A stretch of 54,703 nt of DNA from Cryobacterium glaciale (lineage in GTDB: Bacteria; Actinomycetota; Actinomycetes; Actinomycetales; Microbacteriaceae): NCBI RefSeq assembly GCF_004402535.1, contig NZ_SOEY01000009.1, positions 412 through 55,114 on the forward strand. The letters run 5' to 3'. The notes below the pieces were generated by a model. The model was not told where the DNA came from. It did no database searches and saw only the letters and a list, made by a program, of their open reading frames with translations. Of this stretch, positions 1 through 8,979 are shown in pieces. The translations under genes and the position numbers were made by a program. The first letter of the stretch is position 1. Every line of letters starts with the position of its first letter.

Positions 1-2
1 AC

Positions 3-83
3 TTCACATCACCCGACGCGCTCATCGCCCTCGCCATGCTCAGCCTCGGCGGCCACAAACCCGTACTCCCCGGCCGGAATTAA
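3..83 (+). pseudogene. C-terminal remnant of a protein, possibly a transposase
   Basis: Only the last 26 codons of a reading frame are present at the window edge, ending in TAA at 81-83. The tail reads ...LIALAMLSLGGHKPVLPGRN. It lies directly before a broken insertion sequence, so a transposase end is plausible, but the fragment is too short to assign a family. It may be intact upstream of the window. Confidence 0.35.
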
Positions 84-152
84 CCCACGGAAGAGTCAGG
101 AGAGCCGGTTTTTTCAGGTTTTTGTGGGTAGGTTCGTGGTAGGGCTGTTGGT

Positions 153-1358
153 GTGCAGATTTCAGATTCCGTAGCGCGGAGATATTCGGTGTTGCGTCCG
201 CATCTGGATGAGCGGCAGCGGCTCCTGTTGCTGGGGGTGGAAGCGACGGAGCTGGGGCGAGGCGGGATCAAGGCTGTAGCGCAGGCGACGGGCGCGCATC
301 CGGACACCGTCGCGCGCGGAGTTCACGAGTTGGATGGAGACCCTGCGCCGCAAGTGCGGGTGCGAGCTGCCGGTGGCGGTCGCAAGAAGTTGGCCACGAC
401 GGACCCGGAACTGTTCGTGGCGCTCAAGGCGCTGGTGGACCCGGAAACTCGCGGAGACCCCATGTCACTGTTGCTGTGGACAACGAAATCGACCCGACAT
501 CTCGCACGCTGACGTGTTGACCCGAATGGGGCCTACGGTCTCTGATCGCACGGTCGCTCGGATGCTGCACGAGCAAGGGTTCAGCTTGCAGTCGAATCAG
601 AAAGTTCTCGAAGGTCACCAGCATGAGGACCATGACGCCCAATTTCGTTACCTGGCCAAGCAGGTCGCCGAGCACGTCGCCGCCGGGCAACCCGTCATCT
701 CGGTTGATGCGAAGAAGAAAGGACTCGTCGGAGCGTTCAAGAACGGCGGGCGGGAGTATCAGCCCATGGGAAAGCCGGAACGAGTCAACGACCACGACTT
801 CCCCGACAAAGACCTGGGCAAAGCGATCCCATATGGCATTTATGACGTCTCCGCGAACACGGGGTGGGTGTCCGTGGGCACCGATCACGACACCTCAGCA
901 TTCGCCGTTCACACCCTGCGCCGCTGGTGGGACACGATCGGCAAACCCCGATACCCAGACGCCACACAACTACTCATCTGCGCCGATGGTGGCGGCTCAA
1001 ACGGCTACCAAATCCGTGCCTGGAAAATGGAACTCGCCAAATTCGCCGCCGATACCGGCCTCCAGATCACCGTCAGTCACCTTCCCCCAGGAACCAGCAA
1101 ATGGAACAAAATCGAACACCGACTGTTCTCCCAGATCACCCTGAACTGGCGGGGCGACCCCTGAAAACCCACCAAATCATCGTCGACCTAATCAAGTCAA
1201 CAACCACCACCACCGGACTGAGCGTGCACTGCGTCGACACCGACGAGTACCCCACCGGCCTGAAATACACCACCGCTGACGTCGACGCCCTACCCCTCAC
1301 CCGCCACGAATTCCACGGCGAATGGAACTGCACACTCAACAAACCCGACACGCCGTAA
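153..1358 (+). pseudogene. ISAzo13-type transposase, two frameshifts
   Basis: The three consecutive frames together make one transposase of about 400 residues. The first part (153-512, GTG start) ends LLLWTTKSTRHLA; the second resumes DVLTRMGPTVSDRTVARML and carries ISVDAKKKGLVG, CADGGGSNGY and SKWNKIEHRLFSQI, the DDE-type core typical of the ISAzo13/IS630-like group; the third gives RPLKTHQIIVDLI and ends WNCTLNKPDTP. The first break, near 505, looks like about four extra bases. The second, near 1157, looks like one lost base in a G-rich run. The element lies just downstream of the minus-strand sugar operon. No convincing terminal inverted repeats were found, so its ends are undefined. Programmed frameshifting is unlikely because the first lesion is not at a slippery run. 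Confidence 0.85.
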
Positions 1359-1387
1359 ACCAACCGATATTATTTCTTCGCGGGCCC

Positions 1388-2404
1388 TTACGGAGTAATC
1401 ACGGCCTTGATGCAGGAGCTATCCGCCACCGCTTCCAGTGCCTCTGCGTACTCTTCCAGGGTGAAGCGATGGGTGATCATTCCCTCGGTGCGCACACGGC
1501 CGCCGCGAAGCGCCGTGAGCGCCCGGTCGAAAGAGAACTGCTGCGCAAAGGATCCTTTGATCGTTAGTTCCCGGCGGAAGATATCGTACGGCGGCACGGC
1601 CCACTGCGCGGCCTCGGCAGCCATCCCGTAGACGAATACGGTCCCACCGACTCGTGTGAGAGGGATTGCTTGTTCGAGGGCCGAGAGCGAGCCGCTCGCG
1701 TCGATCACAACATCGAATCCCGGCCCGGCCAAGTCACGGAGACGAGCCGACGTGGCATGAGGATTGGCACGATCGACGAGCACGGTCTGGTCGGCCCCAC
1801 GTTCCTGCGCGATGTCGAGCTTCGCCTGGGTGGGGGCGGCAACGGTCAGCGAACCAGCGCCGGAACGAGCGAGCAACTGGGCGAGCACGAGACCCGTCGG
1901 GCCCGCCCCGAACATCAGAACGCGAGATCCCGGCTGTAGGGCGAGCACATCCAGGCCGTGTACAACACACGCGGTCGGCTCGGCAAAGACGGCCACTTCG
2001 GGATCGAGATCGTTGACGACAAAACACCGGTTGGCGGAGGCGAGCACGAACTCGGCGAACCCACCTGGCGCATTCACCCCTTGTGCGAGGATGAATTCAC
2101 AGAACGCCGGACGTGCTCGGCGGCACTCTGTACAGTGCCCGCACGCGGCGGTGTTATCAAAGGTCACCCGGTCACCGACCCTGAGGCTGTTGACTGCCGA
2201 GCCGAGCTCCACGACCTCTCCGGCAATTTCGTGCCCCGGAATCAGGGGATAGGTGGGTCCGAACTCACCATGGTGCAGGTGCAGGTCCGTACCGCACACG
2301 CCCGCTACGAGTACTCGAATCAACACATCGTGGGCGCCCGGAACCGGAATGGGAACATCCCTGAGTTCGAACTTACCCGGCTCGTCGTAAACGATTGCTT
2401 TCAC
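1388..2404 (-). CDS. Zinc-dependent alcohol/polyol dehydrogenase
   Basis: 338-residue medium-chain dehydrogenase that should oxidise a sugar alcohol or secondary alcohol with NAD(P)+. The catalytic zinc ligands Cys37 (GVCGTD) and the GHE motif near residue 60 are present, as is the structural-zinc cluster CGHCTECRRARPAFC (four cysteines). The nucleotide fold starts at FGAGPTGLV. The GTG at 2402-2404 is chosen because AGAGAGG lies eight bases upstream and the family start (KAIVYDEPG) follows at once; the longer frame overlaps the upstream gene without homology. It is the last gene of the eight-gene minus-strand operon, 13 bp after the isomerase-like gene. It resembles sorbitol, threonine and galactitol dehydrogenases; the substrate is not determinable. 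Confidence 0.88.
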   Translation of the reverse strand: MKAIVYDEPGKFELRDVPIPVPGAHDVLIRVLVAGVCGTDLHLHHGEFGPTYPLIPGHEIAGEVVELGSAVNSLRVGDRVTFDNTAACGHCTECRRARPAFCEFILAQGVNAPGGFAEFVLASANRCFVVNDLDPEVAVFAEPTACVVHGLDVLALQPGSRVLMFGAGPTGLVLAQLLARSGAGSLTVAAPTQAKLDIAQERGADQTVLVDRANPHATSARLRDLAGPGFDVVIDASGSLSALEQAIPLTRVGGTVFVYGMAAEAAQWAVPPYDIFRRELTIKGSFAQQFSFDRALTALRGGRVRTEGMITHRFTLEEYAEALEAVADSSCIKAVITP

Positions 2405-2417
2405 ACTGACAACCTCT

Positions 2418-3794
2418 CTAGATTTTTTCGATGTCGACGCCGAGAATCGGCCCGACCACTTCGAGACGTCGCACGACATCGCCAACCGCCATAACGGCAT
2501 GGTGCGACGGAAGCTGCTCGACGTAGCGGTAACCGTCTTCGACGCGCAGGACCGCCCCGTTCAGGCAGTCGGAATTCGCGTACTGCTGGTAGTTCGTGAG
2601 CTTTGCGGGAGCGACTGTGAAACTCTTCATCGTGCTGGCGATCTTGACGATGGTGATGTCGCCTTCTGGCAACCGGGCATCTAGGACGTGTGCGTTCGCA
2701 TCCACGATCTCCAAAACCGGGGGACGGACCGTCCACTGGGTTGCCCACGACTGGGGGATGACGCCGACGAAGCCGCAGTGCGCCGTGAGGATATGATTCT
2801 GCGGATTCTCAACGGGCGGAAAATACGGAATCTTTTCGTGCTTTAAGGCGGCGTTTCCCATGAGGAACGGGTAGAGGTTGGTCATGACTGCGGGCGTCCG
2901 AAGCGTTTCCCAAGTGATGAACTGGGTGATCATCGACGTGAGATCTGCTTCACAGCCCCACATCAGACCTCTCTCCTCGAACAGCAGGTTCCACGCGAGA
3001 CACGGCGTTGTGGTTGACGTCTCCGACTCATTGAGGCAGTTGATGCCGGCCGCGATCACGTCAGGCGTTTCGTCGAGCTCGTCGCTAAGGGCAAGCTTGA
3101 GCCGAAGAGCATCCGCCCTCGCGCGCATGGCGAGACCGGCGATAGGGACGATCGGCGCAATTCGCGCCATCTCCGCGTCCACTCGCACGCTCGGGATGCT
3201 GAGTGCCCGCGCCCAGAGCTCCTTATAGCTACGCCGTTCTACCGTGACTCCGAACGATGCGGAGAGATCCTCCACGCATTCGTCCTCCCACCAGTAGAAC
3301 CGCTTGAAGATGTCGGGTTGCTTTCCTGCCCCGAGGTTGTCCTGGTACGCGAGCATCGTTGCCCCCGTGAGTCTTTTCTTCACCGCGAGCGCCCGGCAGA
3401 GATCGTGAAACTCCTCCAGCGACGTGGGGGCGATGGTCTTGACCCCGCGGCGGCTCAGGAAGTCGCGAATCTCCCAGTCCCACATGGAGACGGTGCCGAA
3501 CTCCGACGTAATGATGAGGATGGGGAGGTCGATGGCCGCGAATTCCGGGAGGAGGCGGTAGGCGAGTCCGCTCATGTCAGGAACGACGATCGCGCTCGAA
3601 GCGGTGTCCGCCGAGTGAGTCGCGGCCTGCGCGATCTGCATGGGTTCATGCCATTCGACAAGACCCGCGCTGAGAGACTGCAAGAGGGAGAACTGCCGAC
3701 GGAAGGATTCCGTCTGATACGCCTCGAGGTAAATTGGCAGTAGGCGGGGGAGCGCGCCCGGAGGGACTTGTTGCGACGTGGGGGCGATACTCAT
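2418..3794 (-). CDS. L-fucose/L-arabinose isomerase-like protein
   Basis: 458 residues. The C-terminal half has features of the FucI/AraA isomerase fold: GINCLNESETSTTTPCLAWNLLFEERG followed by WGCEADLTSMIT, where conserved Glu and Asp residues would bind a divalent metal, then a beta-barrel domain with TMKSF. The N-terminal half contains Rossmann-like segments (SAIVVPDMSG, LPILIITSEFG). It is shorter than true FucI (about 590 aa) and near AraA length (about 500 aa), so it is a divergent family member. Aldose-ketose isomerisation is the inferred role, matching the kinase upstream. The ATG overlaps the epimerase-like stop by four bases, so translation is probably coupled. The function could also be non-enzymatic or an unusual sugar. 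Confidence 0.65.
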   Translation of the reverse strand: MSIAPTSQQVPPGALPRLLPIYLEAYQTESFRRQFSLLQSLSAGLVEWHEPMQIAQAATHSADTASSAIVVPDMSGLAYRLLPEFAAIDLPILIITSEFGTVSMWDWEIRDFLSRRGVKTIAPTSLEEFHDLCRALAVKKRLTGATMLAYQDNLGAGKQPDIFKRFYWWEDECVEDLSASFGVTVERRSYKELWARALSIPSVRVDAEMARIAPIVPIAGLAMRARADALRLKLALSDELDETPDVIAAGINCLNESETSTTTPCLAWNLLFEERGLMWGCEADLTSMITQFITWETLRTPAVMTNLYPFLMGNAALKHEKIPYFPPVENPQNHILTAHCGFVGVIPQSWATQWTVRPPVLEIVDANAHVLDARLPEGDITIVKIASTMKSFTVAPAKLTNYQQYANSDCLNGAVLRVEDGYRYVEQLPSHHAVMAVGDVVRRLEVVGPILGVDIEKI

Positions 3795-4897
3795 GGGAGC
3801 TCCTCGGGCGTGTGCGCTGGCAAAGGCGTTTTCAGATGGAAGGGATCGTCGTTCGCGTCGGTTGTGACCCGAACTCCAAAGCGAAATGTCCGAGTCTCGC
3901 CCGGTTCAAGGCGGATCGCCGCGGACTGGTCGGAGCGGTTGAACGCATTGGTGATCACTTCGACAGGTTCGATCGCTAAGGACCGCCGCGGATCTCGTTC
4001 CAGCGCATCCGCCGTGTATGCGTGGACGCCGCCGCGTTCCTGCCACACGTCGAGGCCGAGCCCACGTGCCGGATCGGTGAGAGTCGTGTGAACACGCCCG
4101 TCCGGTGATGGCCGCACGTCGACGTAGCACGAGTCGATCATCTGATCACCGATGTAACGAGGGTGGGTGAAGTCGAAAACATCGCTCGCACCGCCTAGTG
4201 GGACGTAGGCGGCCGCACCCGGAAGCGGGAGGAGATTCTCGTCAGTGGCGACGCGGGTTGCGGCCGGAATCTCCAGTTCGAGGAGTTCGAGTGGAGTGTC
4301 ATCAATACGGAAGTACGGATGCCACCCGGCAGAGAATGGTGCAGTGGACGCGCCAACATTCGTACCGATAACGTCGATGGCGAGTTCATAGACCCCGAAC
4401 GTGTATCTGACGGCGAGATCAATCGCGAAAGGGTAGCCTGGAAATTTATTCGGTCGAATCTCGCTGTTCCGAAACACGATTATCGTCGCATCCTTGTCGT
4501 GCACCACTTCTGCCACCGAGAAGTCCAGGAATCGCGCGAGCCCGTGCAGCACTACTCCGTCGTCAAATGGTGATTCTCCGACGGGGAAGGTCGCACGCTG
4601 CCCTTCGAACGTGAACTGGCCTCCCTCGATGCGATTGGTGAATGGCGCCATGATGGCGCTCCGGCATCCGGCCTGCTCATCGATTTCGGACGATGTTCGA
4701 TAACCGTCGATCAGGTCGAGATCTCCGCCCCCAGTGCGGACACGCCAGGACAGTAGCGCGGCTCCGCGGAGGGACACGTCGGCTACCACAAGACCGTTGT
4801 CTCTGATCACCCGAACAGTGCGGTGCTCGCCGACCATTCCCTCGTCGATCCGGGCTGAGGGCGTTGCACGAAGTTCGGAGTCGACCCGCCCGGTCAT
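3791..4897 (-). CDS. Aldose 1-epimerase-like protein
   Basis: 368-residue protein of the galactose mutarotase superfamily, which interconverts alpha and beta anomers of free sugars. Visible motifs are PFTNRIEGGQFTFEG, the histidine region VVLHGLARFLDF, GWHPYFRID (second catalytic His) and the catalytic Glu segment AIEPVEVITNAFNR. It may feed the correct anomer to the isomerase-like protein encoded next. The start overlaps the rpiR stop by ATGA. An internal Met at residue 21 (MVGEHRTVRV) is an alternative start because the first 20 residues look unstructured. Confidence 0.85.
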   Translation of the reverse strand: MTGRVDSELRATPSARIDEGMVGEHRTVRVIRDNGLVVADVSLRGAALLSWRVRTGGGDLDLIDGYRTSSEIDEQAGCRSAIMAPFTNRIEGGQFTFEGQRATFPVGESPFDDGVVLHGLARFLDFSVAEVVHDKDATIIVFRNSEIRPNKFPGYPFAIDLAVRYTFGVYELAIDVIGTNVGASTAPFSAGWHPYFRIDDTPLELLELEIPAATRVATDENLLPLPGAAAYVPLGGASDVFDFTHPRYIGDQMIDSCYVDVRPSPDGRVHTTLTDPARGLGLDVWQERGGVHAYTADALERDPRRSLAIEPVEVITNAFNRSDQSAAIRLEPGETRTFRFGVRVTTDANDDPFHLKTPLPAHTPEELP

Positions 4898-5775
4898 TCG
4901 GTACCGCGCATCTCGGCGAGAGTCGCCTTCATGAGGCGGATCTTCTCGAGCGCATCGGCGCCGGAGCGCATCGCCACCCCGGTGGCGAGGATATCGATAA
5001 TGACGAGAGCGGCAAGGCGGCTGACAGTGGGCGTGTAGAAATCGGTGTCTTCGAATGTCACTGCGGGAATCTCGAGGTCAGCGAGCAGTGACAGCGGTCC
5101 TCCCCCCCCGGTGATGGCGATGATCGTGGCGCCCGCCGACTTGCCCGACTGGGCGACCCGGAGCGTCGATTCGGTGTGGCCGGTGTTCGAGATCGCCACG
5201 ATGACACTGCGGGGCCCGCTCATTGCGGCGGCGATGAACTGTTGATGGAAGTCCATGGGGGCGAAGCAGGGTACCCCGAACAGCGGATGCTTCTGTTGGG
5301 CGTCCAATGCCACGATCCCGCTCGCGCCGGTGCCGATGAAAATGATCTCGCTCGCGCGGGACATGGTCTCAATGACGCGCGTCATAACGGCGTCGTCGAG
5401 GTGTCGACGCGCTCGGTCGAGGCTGCTGATGGTGTGGTTGAATACCTTCGCTGTGAGATCCGACGGGCTGTCTCCCTGCTCGATCGCAGACAGGGTCACC
5501 GGAAGCCCGAGAGCCACCGTCTGAGCGAGCTTGATCTTGAATGAGCGAAAGCCGTCGAACCCGATGGCGCTGCAGAATCGCATCACCGTTGGCTCGCTGA
5601 CCTTGGCGGCATCGGCGAGTCCTGCCATGTTAAAGTCCATGGCTCGTACGGGGTCCGCGAGGATCAGGTCGGCGACTGCCATCTCGGACGCGCGTAGGCC
5701 GTCGCGTTTCGCGGCGATCGTCTCCAGGAGAGTTGTTCTCAGCAGCGCTTCTTTCGACTGAATACCTATGGTCAT
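4894..5775 (-). CDS. RpiR-family transcriptional regulator with SIS domain
   Basis: 293 residues. Residues about 15-90 form the RpiR-type helix-turn-helix (MAVADLILADP, then AKVSEPTVMRFCSAIGFDGF), and residues about 125-260 form a sugar isomerase (SIS) domain with the phosphosugar-binding loops IFIGTGASGIVALDAQ and VIVAISNTGHTEST. Such proteins sense a phosphorylated sugar intermediate. Its position inside the operon suggests autoregulation of the divergent catabolic and import operons. The palindrome at 9787-9801 is the best operator candidate. The ATG overlaps the AroE-like stop (ATGA). Confidence 0.92.
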   Translation of the reverse strand: MTIGIQSKEALLRTTLLETIAAKRDGLRASEMAVADLILADPVRAMDFNMAGLADAAKVSEPTVMRFCSAIGFDGFRSFKIKLAQTVALGLPVTLSAIEQGDSPSDLTAKVFNHTISSLDRARRHLDDAVMTRVIETMSRASEIIFIGTGASGIVALDAQQKHPLFGVPCFAPMDFHQQFIAAAMSGPRSVIVAISNTGHTESTLRVAQSGKSAGATIIAITGGGGPLSLLADLEIPAVTFEDTDFYTPTVSRLAALVIIDILATGVAMRSGADALEKIRLMKATLAEMRGTE

Positions 5776-6737
5776 CGCGTTCCCCTGGCTAGGTCGGACA
5801 GCCGATCGAAGGCAGGGCCCGAGGTGGGAATGTCGATGTGGAAGACCTCACCGATGACCTGCGTCCACCCGTGAAGAAAGTATATCCAGCCATCTTCGAT
5901 GTGCTGGAGAGTCGAGGCCTGCGACCGCGATTGGTCGAGGAAGACGAGGTCACCCCGATAATTCAAGTCCCAGGCTAGGCCGTCCTGCGGAAATACGGAG
6001 GCATTAGTGAGAGGGGAGCCCGGAGCGTCCTTGCCCAGCCCGGTCGCATTTACCATGAGCGACCCGGGGGCGAGCCGTCGAAGGATACGGTCGTTGTCCT
6101 CCGGAGCCGGGGCGAGGACGTACTCTATGGGCGTGTCGGTTCCGAACGCGTCGTACACGTTGCGCAGATGGTCGAGCCTGGGTTGCGACCGGTTGCTTAC
6201 CACCATCGAACTGGGCCGATTGGCTCCGAGAACGGGCTGCGTGAGGTACCAGCTAATTGCGACGGTCGAGCCGCCAGCACCCATCGACAGCACCTGTGCC
6301 CCGGTCGATGCCCAATGGCCTTCTGGGACAAATGCGTCAAGCGCGAGACCGCCGGAGATGGGGTCCTTGGCATGGCAGGTAAGACCCGCGGGCGTCTTGG
6401 AAAGGCAACTCGTCTCGCCCATCATCAGCGCAAAGCGATCAGTGACGTCGAACAGGTCGGCCGCGGCCCGGTAGAGGTCGATCTTGTGGGTCGTCACCAA
6501 GGCGCCGAGACTTAGTTCGTCCGCTGCGATGAACTCGACGACGCGACGGTAGTCCTCCGCGGGCGCATGCAACGGTAGGTCGATGCCCTGAAGGCGAGCA
6601 CCGTTCAACCCGAGTTCGTCGGCCCATGCGGGGAAAACCGTCTGAATCGAGGACTTGCCCGTGGTGACGCCGATGAAGTACAGCGTAGGAGCCTCGGCCG
6701 GACGCAACGTCGTAGGCGTCATGGCGGTGAACGTCAC
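5772..6737 (-). CDS. Shikimate dehydrogenase-like (AroE family) oxidoreductase
   Basis: 321 residues with both AroE halves. The N-terminal substrate domain contains GALVTTHKIDLY, matching the catalytic Lys motif, followed by DLFDVTDRF. The NAD(P) domain starts SMGAGGSTVAISWYL and later has VNATGLGKDAPGSPL. It is longer than housekeeping AroE (about 270-285 aa), sits in a sugar operon and has no aro neighbours. It is more likely a paralogue acting on a sugar-derived acid or cyclic polyol than on shikimate; this is inference. Four-base overlaps link it to both neighbours. Confidence 0.78.
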   Translation of the reverse strand: MTFTAMTPTTLRPAEAPTLYFIGVTTGKSSIQTVFPAWADELGLNGARLQGIDLPLHAPAEDYRRVVEFIAADELSLGALVTTHKIDLYRAAADLFDVTDRFALMMGETSCLSKTPAGLTCHAKDPISGGLALDAFVPEGHWASTGAQVLSMGAGGSTVAISWYLTQPVLGANRPSSMVVSNRSQPRLDHLRNVYDAFGTDTPIEYVLAPAPEDNDRILRRLAPGSLMVNATGLGKDAPGSPLTNASVFPQDGLAWDLNYRGDLVFLDQSRSQASTLQHIEDGWIYFLHGWTQVIGEVFHIDIPTSGPAFDRLSDLARGTR

Positions 6738-7393
6738 TGCCGCGCCTGCCTCTGGGGGTTTGCGTCGGGTGCATAGGATCGATGGGCCGGGTTGTCCCTC
6801 AGCGCCCAGCCGCCGTTGCCATCGGTGACGACCAGTTTCTTCATTCCTCCGGCATCTCTGATGATGCCGTAGTCCTGTCCGGCGTCAGTCGGGTAGCAGA
6901 ACAGCGTGGTGAAGGGGCCGGGGCCGACGTTGACACTTCGGTGGATCCAGTGCCCGGGTACGTGGACAGCGACACCGGGGGTGATTTCGATGGCCCGGCT
7001 TTCTCCGTCCATAGTTTCCATCAACATGACGCCTCGCCCGGACAGGCCGAAGTAGAGCTCGGCCGCCGAGTGCTGCTTATGGATGTGTCCACGGGTCATC
7101 GCGTACTCGTCGCCGATCTGTCCCGCCTTGATAGTGCTGACGCCGATCGTCAGCGCTCCACTGCCCTGATCTATGGCGCTGCTCTCCACCCAGTAGACCG
7201 GCTCCCCGCTGTCTTCCGTCAAAGCAGCTCGGTGGGCAGCCTCGTCCTGATAGACGCCGGAAAGGTCGGAAAGGAATTTCTCGTAGCGCGCGTTAGCGCC
7301 AATGAGCCGACCAAAGAGAGCAACGGGCGTGAGCCCGACCGGCTCGGTGCGCGGAACCGGTGAGTCGGCGACGGTTTGGGTGGGATGAGTCAT
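6734..7393 (-). CDS. Cupin-type glucose-6-phosphate isomerase-like protein
   Basis: 219 residues of the metal-dependent cupin phosphoglucose isomerase family (the archaeal-type GPI fold). The metal-binding pattern is clear: H103 and H105 in RGHIHKQ, E112 in AAELYFGLSG and a later histidine in VPGHWIHRSVNVG. It would isomerise a phosphorylated aldose and ketose. The ATG at 7391-7393 is selected because GGAG sits six bases upstream; the open frame extends further but over the kinase stop region. The gene is 52 bp downstream of the FGGY kinase, so it may act on the kinase product. Confidence 0.85.
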   Translation of the reverse strand: MTHPTQTVADSPVPRTEPVGLTPVALFGRLIGANARYEKFLSDLSGVYQDEAAHRAALTEDSGEPVYWVESSAIDQGSGALTIGVSTIKAGQIGDEYAMTRGHIHKQHSAAELYFGLSGRGVMLMETMDGESRAIEITPGVAVHVPGHWIHRSVNVGPGPFTTLFCYPTDAGQDYGIIRDAGGMKKLVVTDGNGGWALRDNPAHRSYAPDANPQRQARQ

Positions 7394-7445
7394 GATTATC
7401 TCCGTTATCGGCGGGTAGGGGTCGCGCGAGTGATCCACACCAGGA

Positions 7446-8933
7446 TTACTGGTCGGCGAACCACGGCTCGAGTCGCCGGTAGGCGTCGAGGAAACGGCGG
7501 TGGGAGGCAACGTAGACGCTGTGGCGCTCGGGGGACGGCTGGAACTCACCGGTGAGTGCTGACAACTGTCCGGCGACCTCGAAGCTCGGGAACATCCCCA
7601 CCGCAACGCCACCGACCACCGCCGCTCCGAGGGCGGTCGCCTCGTCCACCAGGGCGCGTCGTCGAATCGGCCGTCCCCACACGTCTGAGAAGATCTGAAG
7701 CAGCTCCGCAGAGTTGGCCGCACCGCCGATGGCATCGATGCTTCGAATGTCTGCCCCGTTTGAGGCGAAAGCCTCCAGACTCGTCTGGAGGTTGAAAGCG
7801 ACACCCTCGACGACCGCTCGGACCAGATTAGCGGGGCCGTGGTGCCGGGCGAGGCCGATGAATGCGGCACGGGCCTGCGGGTTCCAGTAGGGCGAGCGCT
7901 CGCCTAGAAGGTGCGGCAGAAAATATAGGCCATCGGTGCACGCATCGGCGTGGGAGGCGGAATTTAGAAGCCTCTTATAGTTGCCACTCCGCTCGGGTTC
8001 AAGGGATTCGACGATCCACTGGAGAGATGCACCGCCCGCCTGCATCGTCGCCGTTGGCACGAAACTTCCCGGAATGACGTGGTTGAAGGTCATTGTACGC
8101 ATCTCAGGGTCGTGCAGTGGAGCATCGGCCGCGAAAGACACCCAGGAAGAGGATCCGAGGTACGCGTACGCACCCGACGACGCGCTGATGATGCCCGAGC
8201 CGAGCGCTGCCATCGGGCCATCGCCGCCGCCCATAACAACGGGAGTCCCCATGAGGAGCCCGGTCTCCGCGGCAGCGGATGCCGTCACTTTGCCGATAAT
8301 CGCAGTTGAGGGCACGATATCGGGGAACAGGTCCGTACTCACGCCGGCAGCGTGCAGTAATTCCTCTGACCACTCGCCGACCGACTGGTCGAAGGCGTTC
8401 GTGCCACTGGCGTCCGATGGATCGGTGGCTATGACACCGGTGAGCCGGTAGGCGACGAAATCCTTCGCGCAGACCACATGACTGACGCGTTCGAAGATGT
8501 CGGGTTCGTTGTCGCGGACCCACATCACCTTCGACAATGAGTAGGTGGGGTTGAGCCGGTGCCCTGTGATGGCGTAGCCGCGCTCCATTCCCACGCGCTC
8601 GACCAGCTGTGCGGCCTGGGCGGACGATCGCGTATCGGCCCAGATAATGGCGGGCCGGACCGGTGCGCCATCGGAGTCAAGCAGCACGGCACCCATCATC
8701 TGGCCCGAGAACGACACGGCCGCGATCTTCTCTCGGGCGCCGGGTGAGGCGTCCAATAGCCGTCGTGTGGCCTCGCACAGGGCGCGCCACCAGTCCTCGG
8801 CGTTCTGCTCGGCCTTCCCGTGGGAGCCGAAATCACTATCGTAAGGGACGGTCACGGTAGTAACGACGTGTCCAGTCGTGTCGACCAGCGTCGCCTTGTT
8901 TCCGGTGGTGCCCAGATCGTGGGAGATAATCAC
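7446..8933 (-). CDS. FGGY-family carbohydrate kinase (xylulokinase-like)
   Basis: 495 residues, normal length for FGGY kinases, which phosphorylate ketoses and polyols with ATP. The N-terminal phosphate loop is HDLGTTGNKATLVD; AVSFSGQMMGAVLLD and IIWADTRSS match the sugar-binding region of xylulokinases; the C-terminal ATP domain contains GERSPYWNP and DAIGGAANSAELLQIFSDVWG. The start is GTG at 8931-8933 with a modest GGAAA upstream. It lies second in the operon after the SDR. The pentulose, hexulose or tetritol substrate cannot be assigned by sequence inspection. Confidence 0.9.
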   Translation of the reverse strand: MIISHDLGTTGNKATLVDTTGHVVTTVTVPYDSDFGSHGKAEQNAEDWWRALCEATRRLLDASPGAREKIAAVSFSGQMMGAVLLDSDGAPVRPAIIWADTRSSAQAAQLVERVGMERGYAITGHRLNPTYSLSKVMWVRDNEPDIFERVSHVVCAKDFVAYRLTGVIATDPSDASGTNAFDQSVGEWSEELLHAAGVSTDLFPDIVPSTAIIGKVTASAAAETGLLMGTPVVMGGGDGPMAALGSGIISASSGAYAYLGSSSWVSFAADAPLHDPEMRTMTFNHVIPGSFVPTATMQAGGASLQWIVESLEPERSGNYKRLLNSASHADACTDGLYFLPHLLGERSPYWNPQARAAFIGLARHHGPANLVRAVVEGVAFNLQTSLEAFASNGADIRSIDAIGGAANSAELLQIFSDVWGRPIRRRALVDEATALGAAVVGGVAVGMFPSFEVAGQLSALTGEFQPSPERHSVYVASHRRFLDAYRRLEPWFADQ

Positions 8934-8979
8934 AGTGATTTCCGTTCAGAAAGAGGGTGGCCTCGTTGCCGCCGCTGGG

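Noticed and set aside
153..1358. Programmed frameshifting in the ISAzo13-type transposase
   Set aside because: The first break needs about four extra bases and is not at a slippery run; two separate breaks fit decay better.
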